Assembly (NCBI GenBank): GCA_030710605.1
Contig: CP092877.1
Span: 45,368,406-45,432,405 of the forward strand
DNA: 64,000 nt
Source: Cordylochernes scorpioides
Taxonomy: Eukaryota; Arthropoda; Arachnida; Pseudoscorpiones; Chernetidae
Direction of reading: 5' to 3'
Of this stretch, positions 20,299-29,779 are shown piece by piece (the stretch's first letter is position 1; each line of letters begins with the position of its first letter). A model generated the notes under the pieces. The model was not told where the DNA came from. It made no database searches and saw only the letters and a program-made list of their open reading frames with translations. The position numbers and the translations under genes were made by a program.

Positions 20299-20480
20299 AT
20301 AGTAGAACCTCCCTGTAAAGGACAACACCTAATTGCAGAGCCAAAGTGTCCTTTAGGAAGAGGTGTCCTCTTACCGGAAAGTTGCTAAATGGTAAAAATG
20401 GTAATTTTGCAAATGAAAACTGTCCTTTGTGGAGAGGTGTCCGCTAGCTGGATGTCCGCTAAAGGGGGGGTTCTACTGTG
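20299..20480. repeat. MITE family T1, complete copy
   Basis: Begins AGTAGAACCTCCCTGTAAAG and ends GGGGGTTCTACTGTG, with the family's internal GTGTCCTTTAGG and GAGGTGTCC segments. Palindromic, about 182 bp, non-coding. It is one of at least eight copies in the window. Confidence 0.85.
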
Positions 20481-20900
20481 ATAAAAGAATTAAAAATGCT
20501 TTAAGAATGTTTTCTTTCTTTTTTTTTCCCAAATATGGGAATAGCGTCTTCCAACAAAATGGAATTTTATTTTGTCCGGGAATGAGTCCAACGGCTACTT
20601 CACCAACTGAAGCATATTTTAATAAAAGAAAAATTCCGTTATCGCCAATTATCTTATTGATAAAATATATATCTATACAACATATGTATAAAGTTGCGGG
20701 AGGATGATATTCATGTACTAAAAGAGGCATTTCTCCTTTTAATTATGCATCGGAACGATGTACTGCCATGCCTGCAGGAATGGGAATATAATGCTGCACA
20801 CATGACTGGTACAGAGCAGGAGGGAAAAGCACCAATTCTGTTCTACCAAGAGAACAACAGTCTTTTATTTCCAGACTTAAGTCTGGTCATCTACTAACAA
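20481..20900. other. Unassigned intronic sequence
   Basis: No reliable gene or repeat was recognised; it may be part of the LINE fragment that follows. Confidence 0.4.
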
Positions 20901-21035
20901 TGACTTTCCAGAATGGTTGCAAGGTTTTCCCACTGTGTAATAAGTGTAATTCTCAACCTGCAACCCCAAAACACATTATTGGCTCATCCATATGATTGAG
21001 TGGAGATAAGAAAGAAGAAGAAGGAAGACAATGCA
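20901..21035 (+). pseudogene. LINE C-terminal finger fragment
   Basis: Reads NGCKVFPLCNKCNSQPATPK followed by HIIG and then LSGDKKE. C-x2-C followed by ATPKHI is the ORF2 C-terminal motif of LINEs common in arthropods. The following TGATTGAGTGGAGATAAGAA block recurs at 46400 and 60120, linking it to the R1 tail family. Confidence 0.5.
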
Positions 21036-21384
21036 CTGTGCATCACCTTTTTGGGATATGAATATCATCCTCTCGAAACTTTATGCTATATTCTTCTCTG
21101 AAAATCAGCCCTTATCATTTCACCAGATTAAACACCTGTTTAGTAATTTCGACCAATTCCATAACTCCTCTCGTAGGATGTTATGAAATCGAAGCCGCCC
21201 CTGTACTGATGAGGGCCAAAGTCCGGAACCATGGTATACAGGTTGTTGACTTTTTGTCTCAATTTTCCTAAACTGGTATTGTTGCTCATTCTTTATAACC
21301 ACTAGTAAAGTTTTTACTAGGGTGATGCAAAGTGCTATCGTTCATATGCACAATTAAAGGGAGATATGCCTCTTTTGGTACATA

Positions 21385-21668
21385 CAGTAAAACCCCTCTA
21401 TAGTGAACCCCAATGGGACAGAGCTTTTGGTTCACTATAGCCACGGTTTGGCCTTTTTTTTTTAACTTTTCTAAATTTTTAGACCGTATAATTAAAAAAC
21501 AGCTATACAAACAGGAAAAGGCAGCCACTTAATAATGGTCACTTTGTTTTAATTCCCTAAATTGACCTATTTCTTTACAGTAATGCTGAATATCAAAAGA
21601 AGTCTTTGATAATAGGTTCTTCTTATCATTATCATACATTAAAATATACAAGTAGCAGAGTCATCAAC
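21385..21668. repeat. Pogo/Tigger-like TIR element T7, left arm
   Basis: CAGTAAAACCCCTCTATAGT follows a TA. The first 260 bases match the left part of the intact 1.28-kb copy at 38675-39955. The matching right arm is at 28497-28808, 7 kb away, with much foreign DNA between. Confidence 0.75.
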
Positions 21669-21674
21669 AATTCT

Positions 21675-21745
21675 GTCACCGTTTGCTTGGTGGTAGAATG
21701 CTCGCCTGCCACGCGGGCGCCCCGGGTTCGATTCCCGGCCGATGC
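21675..21745 (+). tRNA. tRNA-Gly(GCC)-like sequence, damaged acceptor stem
   Basis: TGGTGGTAGAATGCTCGCCT, anticodon loop CTGCCAC (GCC) and CCCGGGTTCGATTCCCGG match a eukaryotic tRNA-Gly closely, and a run of ten T follows as a polymerase III terminator. The 5' acceptor strand (GTCACCG or so) does not pair with the 3' strand CCGATGC, so the aminoacyl stem is broken. It is likely a tRNA pseudogene or the head of a SINE. Confidence 0.65.
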
Positions 21746-22195
21746 TTTTTTTTTTTACGATTTTTAAAACTCATTTATATTATTAAAATATATGTGCTTT
21801 TCCTGTCTATGTACAGATTTATGATCTATGTACACAAGTATACAAGTATGTATATATGGTAATTTAAACCAACAACCCTATATTGTATAATACTTATAAC
21901 AAGATTGTCATGTTGTATATAGAAACACATCTATAAATAATTATACGCATGATTGACATGTGTCATTGCATCACCATATGTAATGTACTTTGTACAAAGT
22001 GAGGATAAATAAATAAAACTGTGCAATAGATTAAGAGCTGAGTTAAAGCAAGATTGAGAAGTTCAAAAACGTCTAAAATCGAGAGAGAAATCCAACAACC
22101 TTAAAAAGGAATTTGGCAGCCCGTTGCCATCAAGGTCAAAGGGTGCAGAATGCCGCAGACGTTCAAAGTCCAAATTCTCACATGTCTCCCCCCCC
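21746..22195. other. Unassigned sequence upstream of a TATA promoter
   Basis: AT-rich; it may be the upstream part of a long terminal repeat, but no partner copy was found in the window. Confidence 0.35.
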
Positions 22196-22205
22196 TCGGC
22201 AAAGG

Positions 22206-22241
22206 TATATAAAAACCTCGGTTTGAGCCGAACTCACAGTC
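22206..22241 (+). promoter_or_regulatory. TATA box and initiator, probably of a retroelement
   Basis: TATATAAAAACC at 22206 is followed 31 bases later by an initiator-like TCACAGTCAC. This is the classic spacing for an RNA polymerase II core promoter. An old gypsy integrase remnant lies 2 kb downstream on the same strand, so an LTR promoter is the likeliest reading. Confidence 0.5.
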
Positions 22242-22565
22242 ACTTCACCATCGGCGCGAGCCCTTGTCGGTTGTAGCCAGGTCCACCTCATCGACCATGT
22301 AAAACAGTAAGAAACCTTCTTTCTCCATCTTGCTCTTACCTCGACTCTTATTTGTTCACGGAACTTTCCTACTACAACTGTGTCTCTTCGTTTTTGTGTG
22401 TGGACATTCCCAAGCTTTCCACTCTGCCTCGACCACGACTGCCTGTACTCTGTGAGAACTGTTAAAGGTCCTCCAAGGTGCAGAGAGGTACTGGAAAACT
22501 CTCCACGCCCTGACTGTCCCTCTCGGTTACTGCAGGTTTGACCCTCGGTTACCACAGCTATAGCG

Positions 22566-22658
22566 AGAGTCGACAGGATCCCTCATCACAGATAAGTCGA
22601 CTGGATACCTTATCACAGATAAGTCGACAGGACCTTATCACAGAAGAGTCGACAGGAT
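22566..22658. repeat. Short tandem repeats with GTCGAC
   Basis: Three to four imperfect units of about 25-33 bp containing TTATCACAGATAAGTCGAC. They may be part of a retroelement leader. Confidence 0.6.
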
Positions 22659-24176
22659 GACCACAACGAAGGAGACCACAACGAAGAAGGTAGGAAGTCT
22701 GTCCAGATAGAAGCGAGGAAGAGCAAAGATGGAGGAACAAGCCCGCCAGTCCAACGAAATGACCAAGCAATCTCCCCCCAACGACACAGCCGAAAATTCC
22801 GCAAAATAAACCGGTGAGAAGTTTCCCACCTTCGGCCTTACAACGCAACCACCTTCCAGGCAACATGCCGCCGTCACCAAACAGAAGCTACAAGCTCTAC
22901 ATGGAACGTCTTCCGCGTCATCAGGACGACAACTAAAGACCAAGTCTCCTGAATGAACAATCCTTAAAACTGTAAGTTTTTAAAACCTACGTAACTTTCT
23001 CCTCAAACTCACAACTTGATTCTCCATAAATTTAATGTTTATTTTCACTGTAATCATTTTAAAATCAAATTTTACCATTTTTATATCATTTCAATTCAAA
23101 TTTTAAATCTTGTACACCCTCATTTATCAAATTTTACTTTATTTTAAGCAACTTATAAATTTTAATTCATTACTTTCAATTTTACATTTAAAAAAAGATC
23201 ATTATTTTTTAAATTACTCGAATTATAATTCTAAACTTATTTGTGTATTTTTCTTAATATGTATCCTATTTTTATACCAAAACACCAATTTCTTAATTCA
23301 ACACTCAAAACTTTGCAAAAATCATTTTTATGTTCACTATTTTATGTAAACGCCCCATTCAATTTATAAGTCACTATCACGCCATTGCCCTTTTACAAGG
23401 ATAATTTTCGCACTACCATAATCAACGATATATTCAAATTTTAATAAACATAGGTGAAACGCTTATATTTTTTAAATTGCAAAAATCGAAAGATACAATA
23501 TCTTCAAAATCACAACTAGAAAAGTAACTGCCCTTCCCCAAAACAAGTTAAAAATCCAACATAGTTTCACTCCCTCGTCTTTTCCTTTTACATGCATAAT
23601 TATTAATTATTCACACATGCCTCTCAACAAACTTCAACACACTCCCCCATCACTTTCTCCAATTTGCCACCATCTATTAGCGCGCGATTTAGCAACAAAT
23701 CAATCTCGAGCCACACAAGTTCCATATCGTCACCACTAAACGTGCCACATCCACTAACAGCCAAAATATCTCGATGTGTTTTGTACAACCACCACCCATG
23801 ACTAGTAAATTTGTTATTCATGCTGAAACAGGTTAGATGCTGTACCAAAAGCAAAGACTTCACGTGACACCTTCCCATTCAATTCACTCACTCGTGACAC
23901 ACAGCGCATCACAACAATTTTTCTCACTTAACAGGCCACAAAGACGCCTTCATGCCTCTGACACTTCTCACCCCAAAGCGTGTCCACGTCGAAAGTCGCA
24001 CTTTTACTCACATCTAAACCTGACATCATTGAATAACATTTTTACTAAGTCCGCAACAACGTCGAAACACAACACTTACGAACACCGAGAAAACTACATC
24101 TTTCAAATAGACAATAAAACTGCCAACAAGCTTTCACCACTCTCAAAGGGAGTTTAACCAGTAAACCAGTACCCTA
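22659..24176. other. Possible decayed gag region, then AT-rich sequence
   Basis: Around 22730-22950 the + strand reads protein-like stretches (KMEEQARQSNEMTKQSPPND) interrupted by stops, which could be a decayed gag. From 23000 the sequence is very AT-rich with no recognisable domain. Confidence 0.3.
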
Positions 24177-24965
24177 ACGTACATTCAAACCCTCAAAACT
24201 GTACTACAACAAGGATTTCCAAAACGTCTGTTATCTAACAGAGCGCCCGCTTTTACCTCAGAAAAATTCCGTAAATTTCTAATAACACATGGTATACAAC
24301 CCCTACTCACCACAAGCAATAACCCACAAGCAAACGGTTTAATAGAACGCTTAAATGTCACCATTACAGGCAAGCTCAGACTAGCTTATCTAGAAAATCC
24401 AAAAGCTTCCTGGACTCAACTAGTTAAGCGCATCACTCAAACGTATAATAACACACCCCATTCTGTCACAAGTTTTCCACCCACCTACTTAATGTTCAAT
24501 GTTGTCCCCCCAGATCTAAGAATTCATCTTAACCCATACCCCGAAATAACCAGAGCTCGAGAGATAGCACGCTCTCGTACCCAAAATAAGCATAAACAAG
24601 ATAAAGAAACATTTGATAAGCAGCACAGAACACCACATTTCGTAGTGAATGATCTTGTTTTGGTCAAAAATTATAGACATCCCGACACAGGTAAATCAGC
24701 ACCATATTTTAATGGACCATATACAATAATTGAAATAATCTCACCCAATGTTGTTCGAATAGATCGCTCCAATCAACCTCTCAATAGAGACAGTGACACC
24801 ATACATGTTAATAAATTAAAATATTACACAGAGAATGTTCTGTACATTACACCTCCACAAAACCGATTTATTCAAAACCCACAGCGAATGTCCCAAGATG
24901 TATATCTCAGTGAATTCAAACATTTGACTCCAGATATCTTCGAGGCACCATTCCCGCGTCACTAA
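24177..24965 (+). pseudogene. Gypsy integrase remnant (CsRn1/Tor-like)
   Basis: An open stretch of about 262 codons covers the integrase core and C-terminal domain. It reads LLSNRAPAFTSEKF, TTSNNPQANGLIERLN, TYNNTPHSVTSFPPTYLMF, then a basic GPY/F-like module (YFNGPYTIIEI, IHVNKLKYY). The normal second catalytic Asp (SDRG...) is Asn here, so the enzyme would be dead even if expressed. The protease, reverse transcriptase and integrase finger are absent upstream. The NPQANG-IERLN style resembles CsRn1/Tor-type gypsy elements; that placement is inference. Confidence 0.75.
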
Positions 24966-25755
24966 ATCCATCACCTCTCTCCCCGCTAACAAAACTGTCA
25001 TCTAAATATCCGCTATTGGAATGACCGCCATGTGTAACATGTGTTTCACATCAGCCATTTATATTTCCTCGAGAATTTCACAAATTCCCAGACAGAGAGT
25101 CATAAAAATACCGAAATGATAGACTAAATATCTCGAGACACCATTCCTGCATCAATAAATCCATTGCCACCCTTCCCCCTTACTCGCCTCCAGAAAATTT
25201 GGAGCGTGTCCCGCATTCCTTTTAATTCCACACCTTTTACTACATTAGCAGTCGATATCTTAACCTACCTTTTTAAAACATTTAGATATTTGAATTTGAA
25301 CAAGACCTACCTTAAATTTAACATTTTGATATTTTAATCCTGTGTAAATATCTAATTTTTCCTACATATCAAACATTTTACATGTTAAATTGAGATCACA
25401 ATACACAACATTTTAGTAACCAATCCAAGCAATAAATTGCGCTTCTCAATTTTCGATTTATAAAACCTACACACCAGATTTGTAACTTCTTTTAGAAGAA
25501 ATATTTTTGTCCCATTCCTCTACCAAACCTTCATCTAATCATTGTAATGGTCTTTAATTATATTCTGTTTTTGTATAAAATATTTTATTTTTTATTTTTA
25601 CCTTTCAATTATATAACCACAAGTTTCTAATCCAACATTATTTTTTAAAAAATCAATTTTACTTTTATTTTTCATAATATTATTTTAGTATTACAAAAGA
25701 TTTATTTGTTGTCAAAAATCACTTTAATTCTTCATTATTATTACTTTTATATTAC
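24966..25755. other. 3' remnant of the integrase element, then AT-rich sequence
   Basis: Segments around 24930 and 25130 look like diverged tandem copies (ATATCTTCGAGGCACCATTC versus ATATCTCGAGACACCATTCC). The rest is AT-rich without a recognised feature, and no LTR pair was found. Confidence 0.4.
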
Positions 25756-26150
25756 GATGCACTAGCGCGCCATCTGTTATCAAATTATAAAACTATTTTA
25801 GAGGCGTAATATTCTTTTTAAAATAAAACAATTTCTACTGTCCTTACTGCGATGGAAAAATTAAAGGGAGGGCCTGGCTCATCAGTGGTGAACCCTCCCA
25901 GCGGTTTCGCCAGTTTAATCTACCATACCGCTGTTATATTGCATTTTTGGAACTTCCTTTTATAGTTGACTGTTGTAAGACTCTTGGAATGGGTATTTTA
26001 GAAGAACTATGGACATAAGCTTTTAGGACAGCAGAATTAAATATAATTATAAATATATTATTAAATTTAATTTTTCCATCGCAGTAAGGACAGTAGAAAT
26101 TGTTTTATTTTAAAAAGAATATTACGCCTCTAAAGTAGTTTTATAATTAC
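25756..26150. repeat. TIR element family T4, near-complete copy
   Basis: Left end GATGCACTAGCGCGCCATCT leads into a long terminal repeat that includes TTTCTACTGTCCTTACTGCG. The right part (26075-26150) is its inverse over about 75 bases. The middle carries GGGAGGGCCTGGCTCATCAG and ACATAAGCTTTTAGGACAG. No coding capacity. The outermost 30 bases are missing on the right. Confidence 0.75.
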
Positions 26151-26980
26151 TTTTGTATATTGATTGTTTGATTTTGTCCACTTAAACTTTATTCAACCAC
26201 AATGATATTTCTATATTTTTTCATTTTATATTTGTTTTTATACCTTTATATAATATGACCATGTTTATCATCAACTATCGGGCACACAGCAATCGTTTAC
26301 AACAATCTATTTCTCTAACCACTTCAGTGTACTTTCCACTACTATCTTCTCACACACACACAGTCATTGCTCACATCAACGTAGAAAAACGACAGTACTG
26401 CTTGACAATTTTTTTTTCATAATTTCAACAAACTATTTGAACACAGTTCCCCAGATTTACAAATCCCAACTTCTGGCCTGAACACGTTTCAAAAGTTTAT
26501 TTCAATCATCCGCAGAGCAAAATCACCAACGCATGCACAAAGCGTTCACAACTCACAATTTGTTTTAGCTCTAGCGGACCACAATCAACCTTTGATTTTA
26601 AGTCAAGTCAGATCACCTACTGTCGATGCAACAATTCTACTTGTAGCATGGTTCTCCATGTCACCCCTTTCAACCATATTAATGAACAACTTTTTCTTCA
26701 ACAACTTTTCAACCCAATAACCCTACAATTGTGACAAAGCACTGTAACCTTATACAGGATCACAGGTGAAACATTGCCTAGGAAGATGCTCAAGTCTATA
26801 TCCTCGCTTTGCACCTGGATCTAAGTATTTGATTGTATGTGTAATACTTACAATTGCTTATTCTTTAACCCCTAACCCTTTCCAACGCCCGCCAACAATC
26901 TCTTAGAACATCATTTTATTTTTTATCATCATTTTTTTTTATCAAACAAAGGTTCTATCTAAATTTCTCTTTTATAATGA
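26151..26980. other. Unassigned intronic sequence
   Basis: No coding pattern or shared repeat was recognised. Confidence 0.4.
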
Positions 26981-26981
26981 A

Positions 26982-27085
26982 CTAGCGGATGTGTACCCGG
27001 CTTCGCCCGGGTTTTATCCGAGTGAAAGTTTGCCTAACGAATAATATTGATAATAATATTCCGGAAAACATTTTCGTTTATTATA
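26982..27085 (-). mobile_element. Helitron 3' end, truncated
   Basis: On the minus strand a hairpin (ACCCGGGCGAAGCCGGGT) is followed by ACACATCCGCTAG and a T, the standard Helitron 3' end. The body is cut off by the next Helitron at 27086. Confidence 0.7.
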
Positions 27086-27795
27086 TCTATATTAATAAAA
27101 TGGAAATTTCATAAGTGGACATCACTAAAAACTTTCGTTACAATGCATCAATTTCAACCAAATTTTCAACATTTATGTAAAACGAGATGGAGCAGGTTTT
27201 GCTTAACATCAAAATATATTTCCTAACATTAACATGCGTAACTTCGCTGTTATCGATTAAATACAAAAAAAAATCAACAGAGTTAATTTTATTTATATAT
27301 AAATACAAAAATAAATTTCAACAGAGTTAATATTTTACATACTAGCTAATAATCTCAATCTAAAAAATATTCAAAACAAGCAATTTTAAGATAACACCAT
27401 ATGTAAAACAGTCGGCCAAGAAAACAACAACGATATTACATCTTTCTCACATATTCACACACAATCTTGATTAATAATTAAAACTAATCTTTAACATTTT
27501 TTATTATACTTCAACTTTTATTTCTACATTTGTTTTTAAATACCCAATTGTTTTATCATGTTTCTAATTTCGCCTAACAAATATACAAATTTATAGTGAC
27601 CAACATATGCAAATTTTATCTTTGTTTTTATTTAACTTGATATCGTAAACATAACATCCATTGTAAGCATTTTTCTGTTCACCTTCCGTGGTTTCTCTTT
27701 TCTCTGATAGTTTTTAGGTGTAGTATATTTTCTTATTACTAGACTACAAACATTCCCTCGAGAAAAACCTGGGCGAAGCCGGGTACATCCGCAAG
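27086..27795 (+). mobile_element. Non-autonomous Helitron
   Basis: Begins with TCTATATTAATAAAATGGAA after an A and ends with the hairpin CTGGGCGAAGCCGGG, then TACATCCGCAAG and a T. The expected CTAG is CAAG here. 710 bp with no coding domain. The start matches the TCTATATATA-type 5' end of the cleaner copy at 62883. Confidence 0.7.
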
Positions 27796-27955
27796 TATTT
27801 ATATAAAACGACACTTGAAGTTTCACCGCATGAGTTTATTTTCAACGACAAATTAAAATTTTATTTTAAGGTGAAATATCGACCATTTCTAACCTTTTGG
27901 ATGAGGTATGAAAGAATGAATTATGAAGAGTAATGACGAACGGAAAAATAAAAGT

Positions 27956-28028
27956 GTCCATGGATGGGAATCGAACCCACAATGTTCCGCTTACCGGGCA
28001 GATGCCATGTCCACTAGGCTACCCTGGA
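27956..28028 (-). tRNA. tRNA-like cloverleaf, copy 1
   Basis: 73 nt that fold as a cloverleaf with one mismatch in the acceptor stem. The B-box is GGGTTCGATTCCC and the anticodon loop CCGGTAA (GGT). It resembles a SINE head more than a standard tRNA-Thr. Confidence 0.55.
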
Positions 28029-28252
28029 CGTGTTTTTCCGTTCGTATATGATACATAAATTAACTTATAATAGAATATAATACACTGCGGCATGTAATTG
28101 TAAAACGACACTTGAAGTTTCACCTCATAAGTTTCTTTTCAACGACAAATTAAAATTTTATTTTAAGGTGAAATATCGACCATTTCTAACCTTTTGGATG
28201 AGGTATGAAAGGATGAATTATGAAGAGTAATGACGAACGGAAAAATAAAAGT

Positions 28253-28325
28253 GTCCAGGGATGGGAATCGAGCCCACAATGTTCCGCTTACCGGGCAGAT
28301 GCCATGTCCACTAGGCTACCCTGGA
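28253..28325 (-). tRNA. tRNA-like cloverleaf, copy 2 (fully paired acceptor)
   Basis: Acceptor TCCAGGG pairs with CCCTGGA over all seven positions. The D stem is GCC/GGC, the anticodon stem TCTGC/GCGGA around loop CCGGTAA, and the T stem GTGGG/CCCAT. The T loop is CTCGATT instead of TTCGATT. Anticodon GGT would read Thr ACC codons if functional. It lies in a tandem repeat, so a tRNA-derived repeat is more likely than a host tRNA gene. Confidence 0.6.
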
Positions 28326-28496
28326 CGTATTTTTCCGTTCGTATATGATACATAAAGTAACTTATAATAGAATATAATACACTGCGGTATGTAATTGTAA
28401 AACGACACTTGAAGTTTCACCGCATGAGTTTCTTTTCAACGACAAATTAAAAGGTTAGAAATGGTCTATATTTCACCTTAAAATGTTGTTATGTAA

Positions 28497-28808
28497 TATA
28501 ATTACAAACAATGCCGCTAATTTTTTGTTTTGAAATCGCGATTCGTGAGCTGAAAGATGCTCAAAATTTTGTTGTTTTAAAAAAATTTTAAATCACATTT
28601 TTAAGTTCGTTATAAGCATAGATTTTTAATAGATTTTATCATTTTGGGACCGAAAATAGGTTCGTTATAGGGGTAGTTCGTTATTTTAAAAATCGCAAAG
28701 TTCGTTATAAGGATGGTATTTTAAATGGAATGGAATTGGGAATTGCCATGGGTTCGTTATAAGGGAAGGTTCGCTATATCCAGGGTTCGTATTAGCGGGG
28801 TTTTACTG
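28497..28808. repeat. Pogo/Tigger-like TIR element T7, right arm
   Basis: Matches the right part of the intact copy at 38675-39955, from ACAAACAATGCCGCTAA to TATTAGCGGGGTTTTACTG, and ends at a TA. It pairs with the left arm at 21385. Confidence 0.75.
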
Positions 28809-28823
28809 TATATAACTATAGAA

Positions 28824-29176
28824 GCAATGGGCGCTTCTCCCGTCAAAATAAACGTCAGAATCTGACGCCATCTATTGACCGTCGCCGCAACTAACGGCAT
28901 CGGGTCGGTGACAAAGCCACAACACCAACTTTGGCAAACTGATAAGCGTCCACCTAGAGACCACGGTTTCGGGCTAATGGCCCTCGTCAGGCTAGGGCGG
29001 ACTATATCCCATGAGATCCACACGGGATCTAATGGAATCCTCACAATCTACCAAAGAGGTGTTTTGCTGGCAATGTGGCTGGGCCAAATCTATGGCTAGA
29101 ACATAGATGGAAAATTTGCCGGGAGGAAATTAATCCATAGAAGCAATGGGCGCTTCTCCCGTCAAAATAAACGTCA
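28824..29176. repeat. Direct-repeat-flanked segment
   Basis: About 41 bases containing GAAGCAATGGGCGCTTCTCC are repeated at 28824 and 29136. GAAAATTTGCCGGGAG (29111) is inverted at 29179. The enclosed stretch is GC-richer than its surroundings and has no recognised domain. Confidence 0.6.
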
Positions 29177-29213
29177 GATGCTCCCGGCAAATTTTCCATA
29201 TATAACTATTTAA

Positions 29214-29430
29214 TTAAAAAGGCATATATTGGATCAAAATATAATTTATTTTACCAATATTTCAGTTGGCTGAGCGCCAACCTTTATCAAGGTGTTATAA
29301 CATTTTAAAAAAACCTTGATAAAGGTTGGCGTTCAGCCAACTGAAATATTGGTAAAATAAATGATATTTTGATCCAATATATGCCTTTTTAACTAAAGAT
29401 TTATCTATGGATTGCTCTATTTTCAAAATA
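29214..29430. repeat. Foldback MITE family T3, complete copy
   Basis: Two arms of about 80 bp, AAGGCATATATTGGATCAAA and its inverse, meet at CAACCTTTATCAAGG. Non-coding; another complete copy lies at 44075-44270. Confidence 0.85.
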
Positions 29431-29443
29431 TATAACTATATAT

Positions 29444-29779
29444 TGTTACATCATGATTAATGGCGTATTTATTATATTATTTTTAATATATTTGAAATTT
29501 AAATTATATATTTATTTATTTTTATATTCTATGATATTTATTTAAAACAGATTATTTTTAGATTATCATCATTTGTATTTAGGTACACTGTGACTTCACT
29601 GCTCTCTTTGATGTGAGAAAATAAATAAATGATTCTGGTGGCTACATAAAGTAGACTTATCTCATTATTCCCTTTTATAAATTTGTAGGATGGTTGAAAC
29701 ACGCTCTGGTAAGATGCAAGACCCAGCACAGGAGAGAATCCAGGCTGAAGAGTCTGCCAAGCCGCAACCTGGTGCAACA
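29444..29779 (+). repeat. 5' LTR of gypsy element C
   Basis: 336 bp from TGTTACATCATG to GGTGCAACA; includes AATAAATAAATG near 29620 and the gag start codon at 29690. Confidence 0.93.

Larger units (their letters stand above)
27807..28500. repeat. 297-bp tandem repeat carrying tRNA-like units
   Basis: Two full units and part of a third, each starting AAAACGACACTTGAAGTTTC (about 27807, 28105, 28401). The first two each contain a tRNA-like cloverleaf flanked by a 13-bp inverted repeat (ACGAACGGAAAAA / TTTTTCCGTTCGT). Confidence 0.88.

Noticed and set aside
22178-22943. Several overlapping minus-strand frames of about 100 codons
   Set aside because: They lack recognisable domains and lie opposite a GC-richer promoter/leader-like island; chance frames are expected there.
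24492-24965. 157-codon frame as a host gene
   Set aside because: The sequence continues an integrase core upstream and ends in a GPY/F-like module; it is a transposon remnant.
29690-29779. MVETRS start in the LTR as a host exon spliced into a retroelement
   Set aside because: The same start recurs in both LTRs of B and C, so it belongs to the element.
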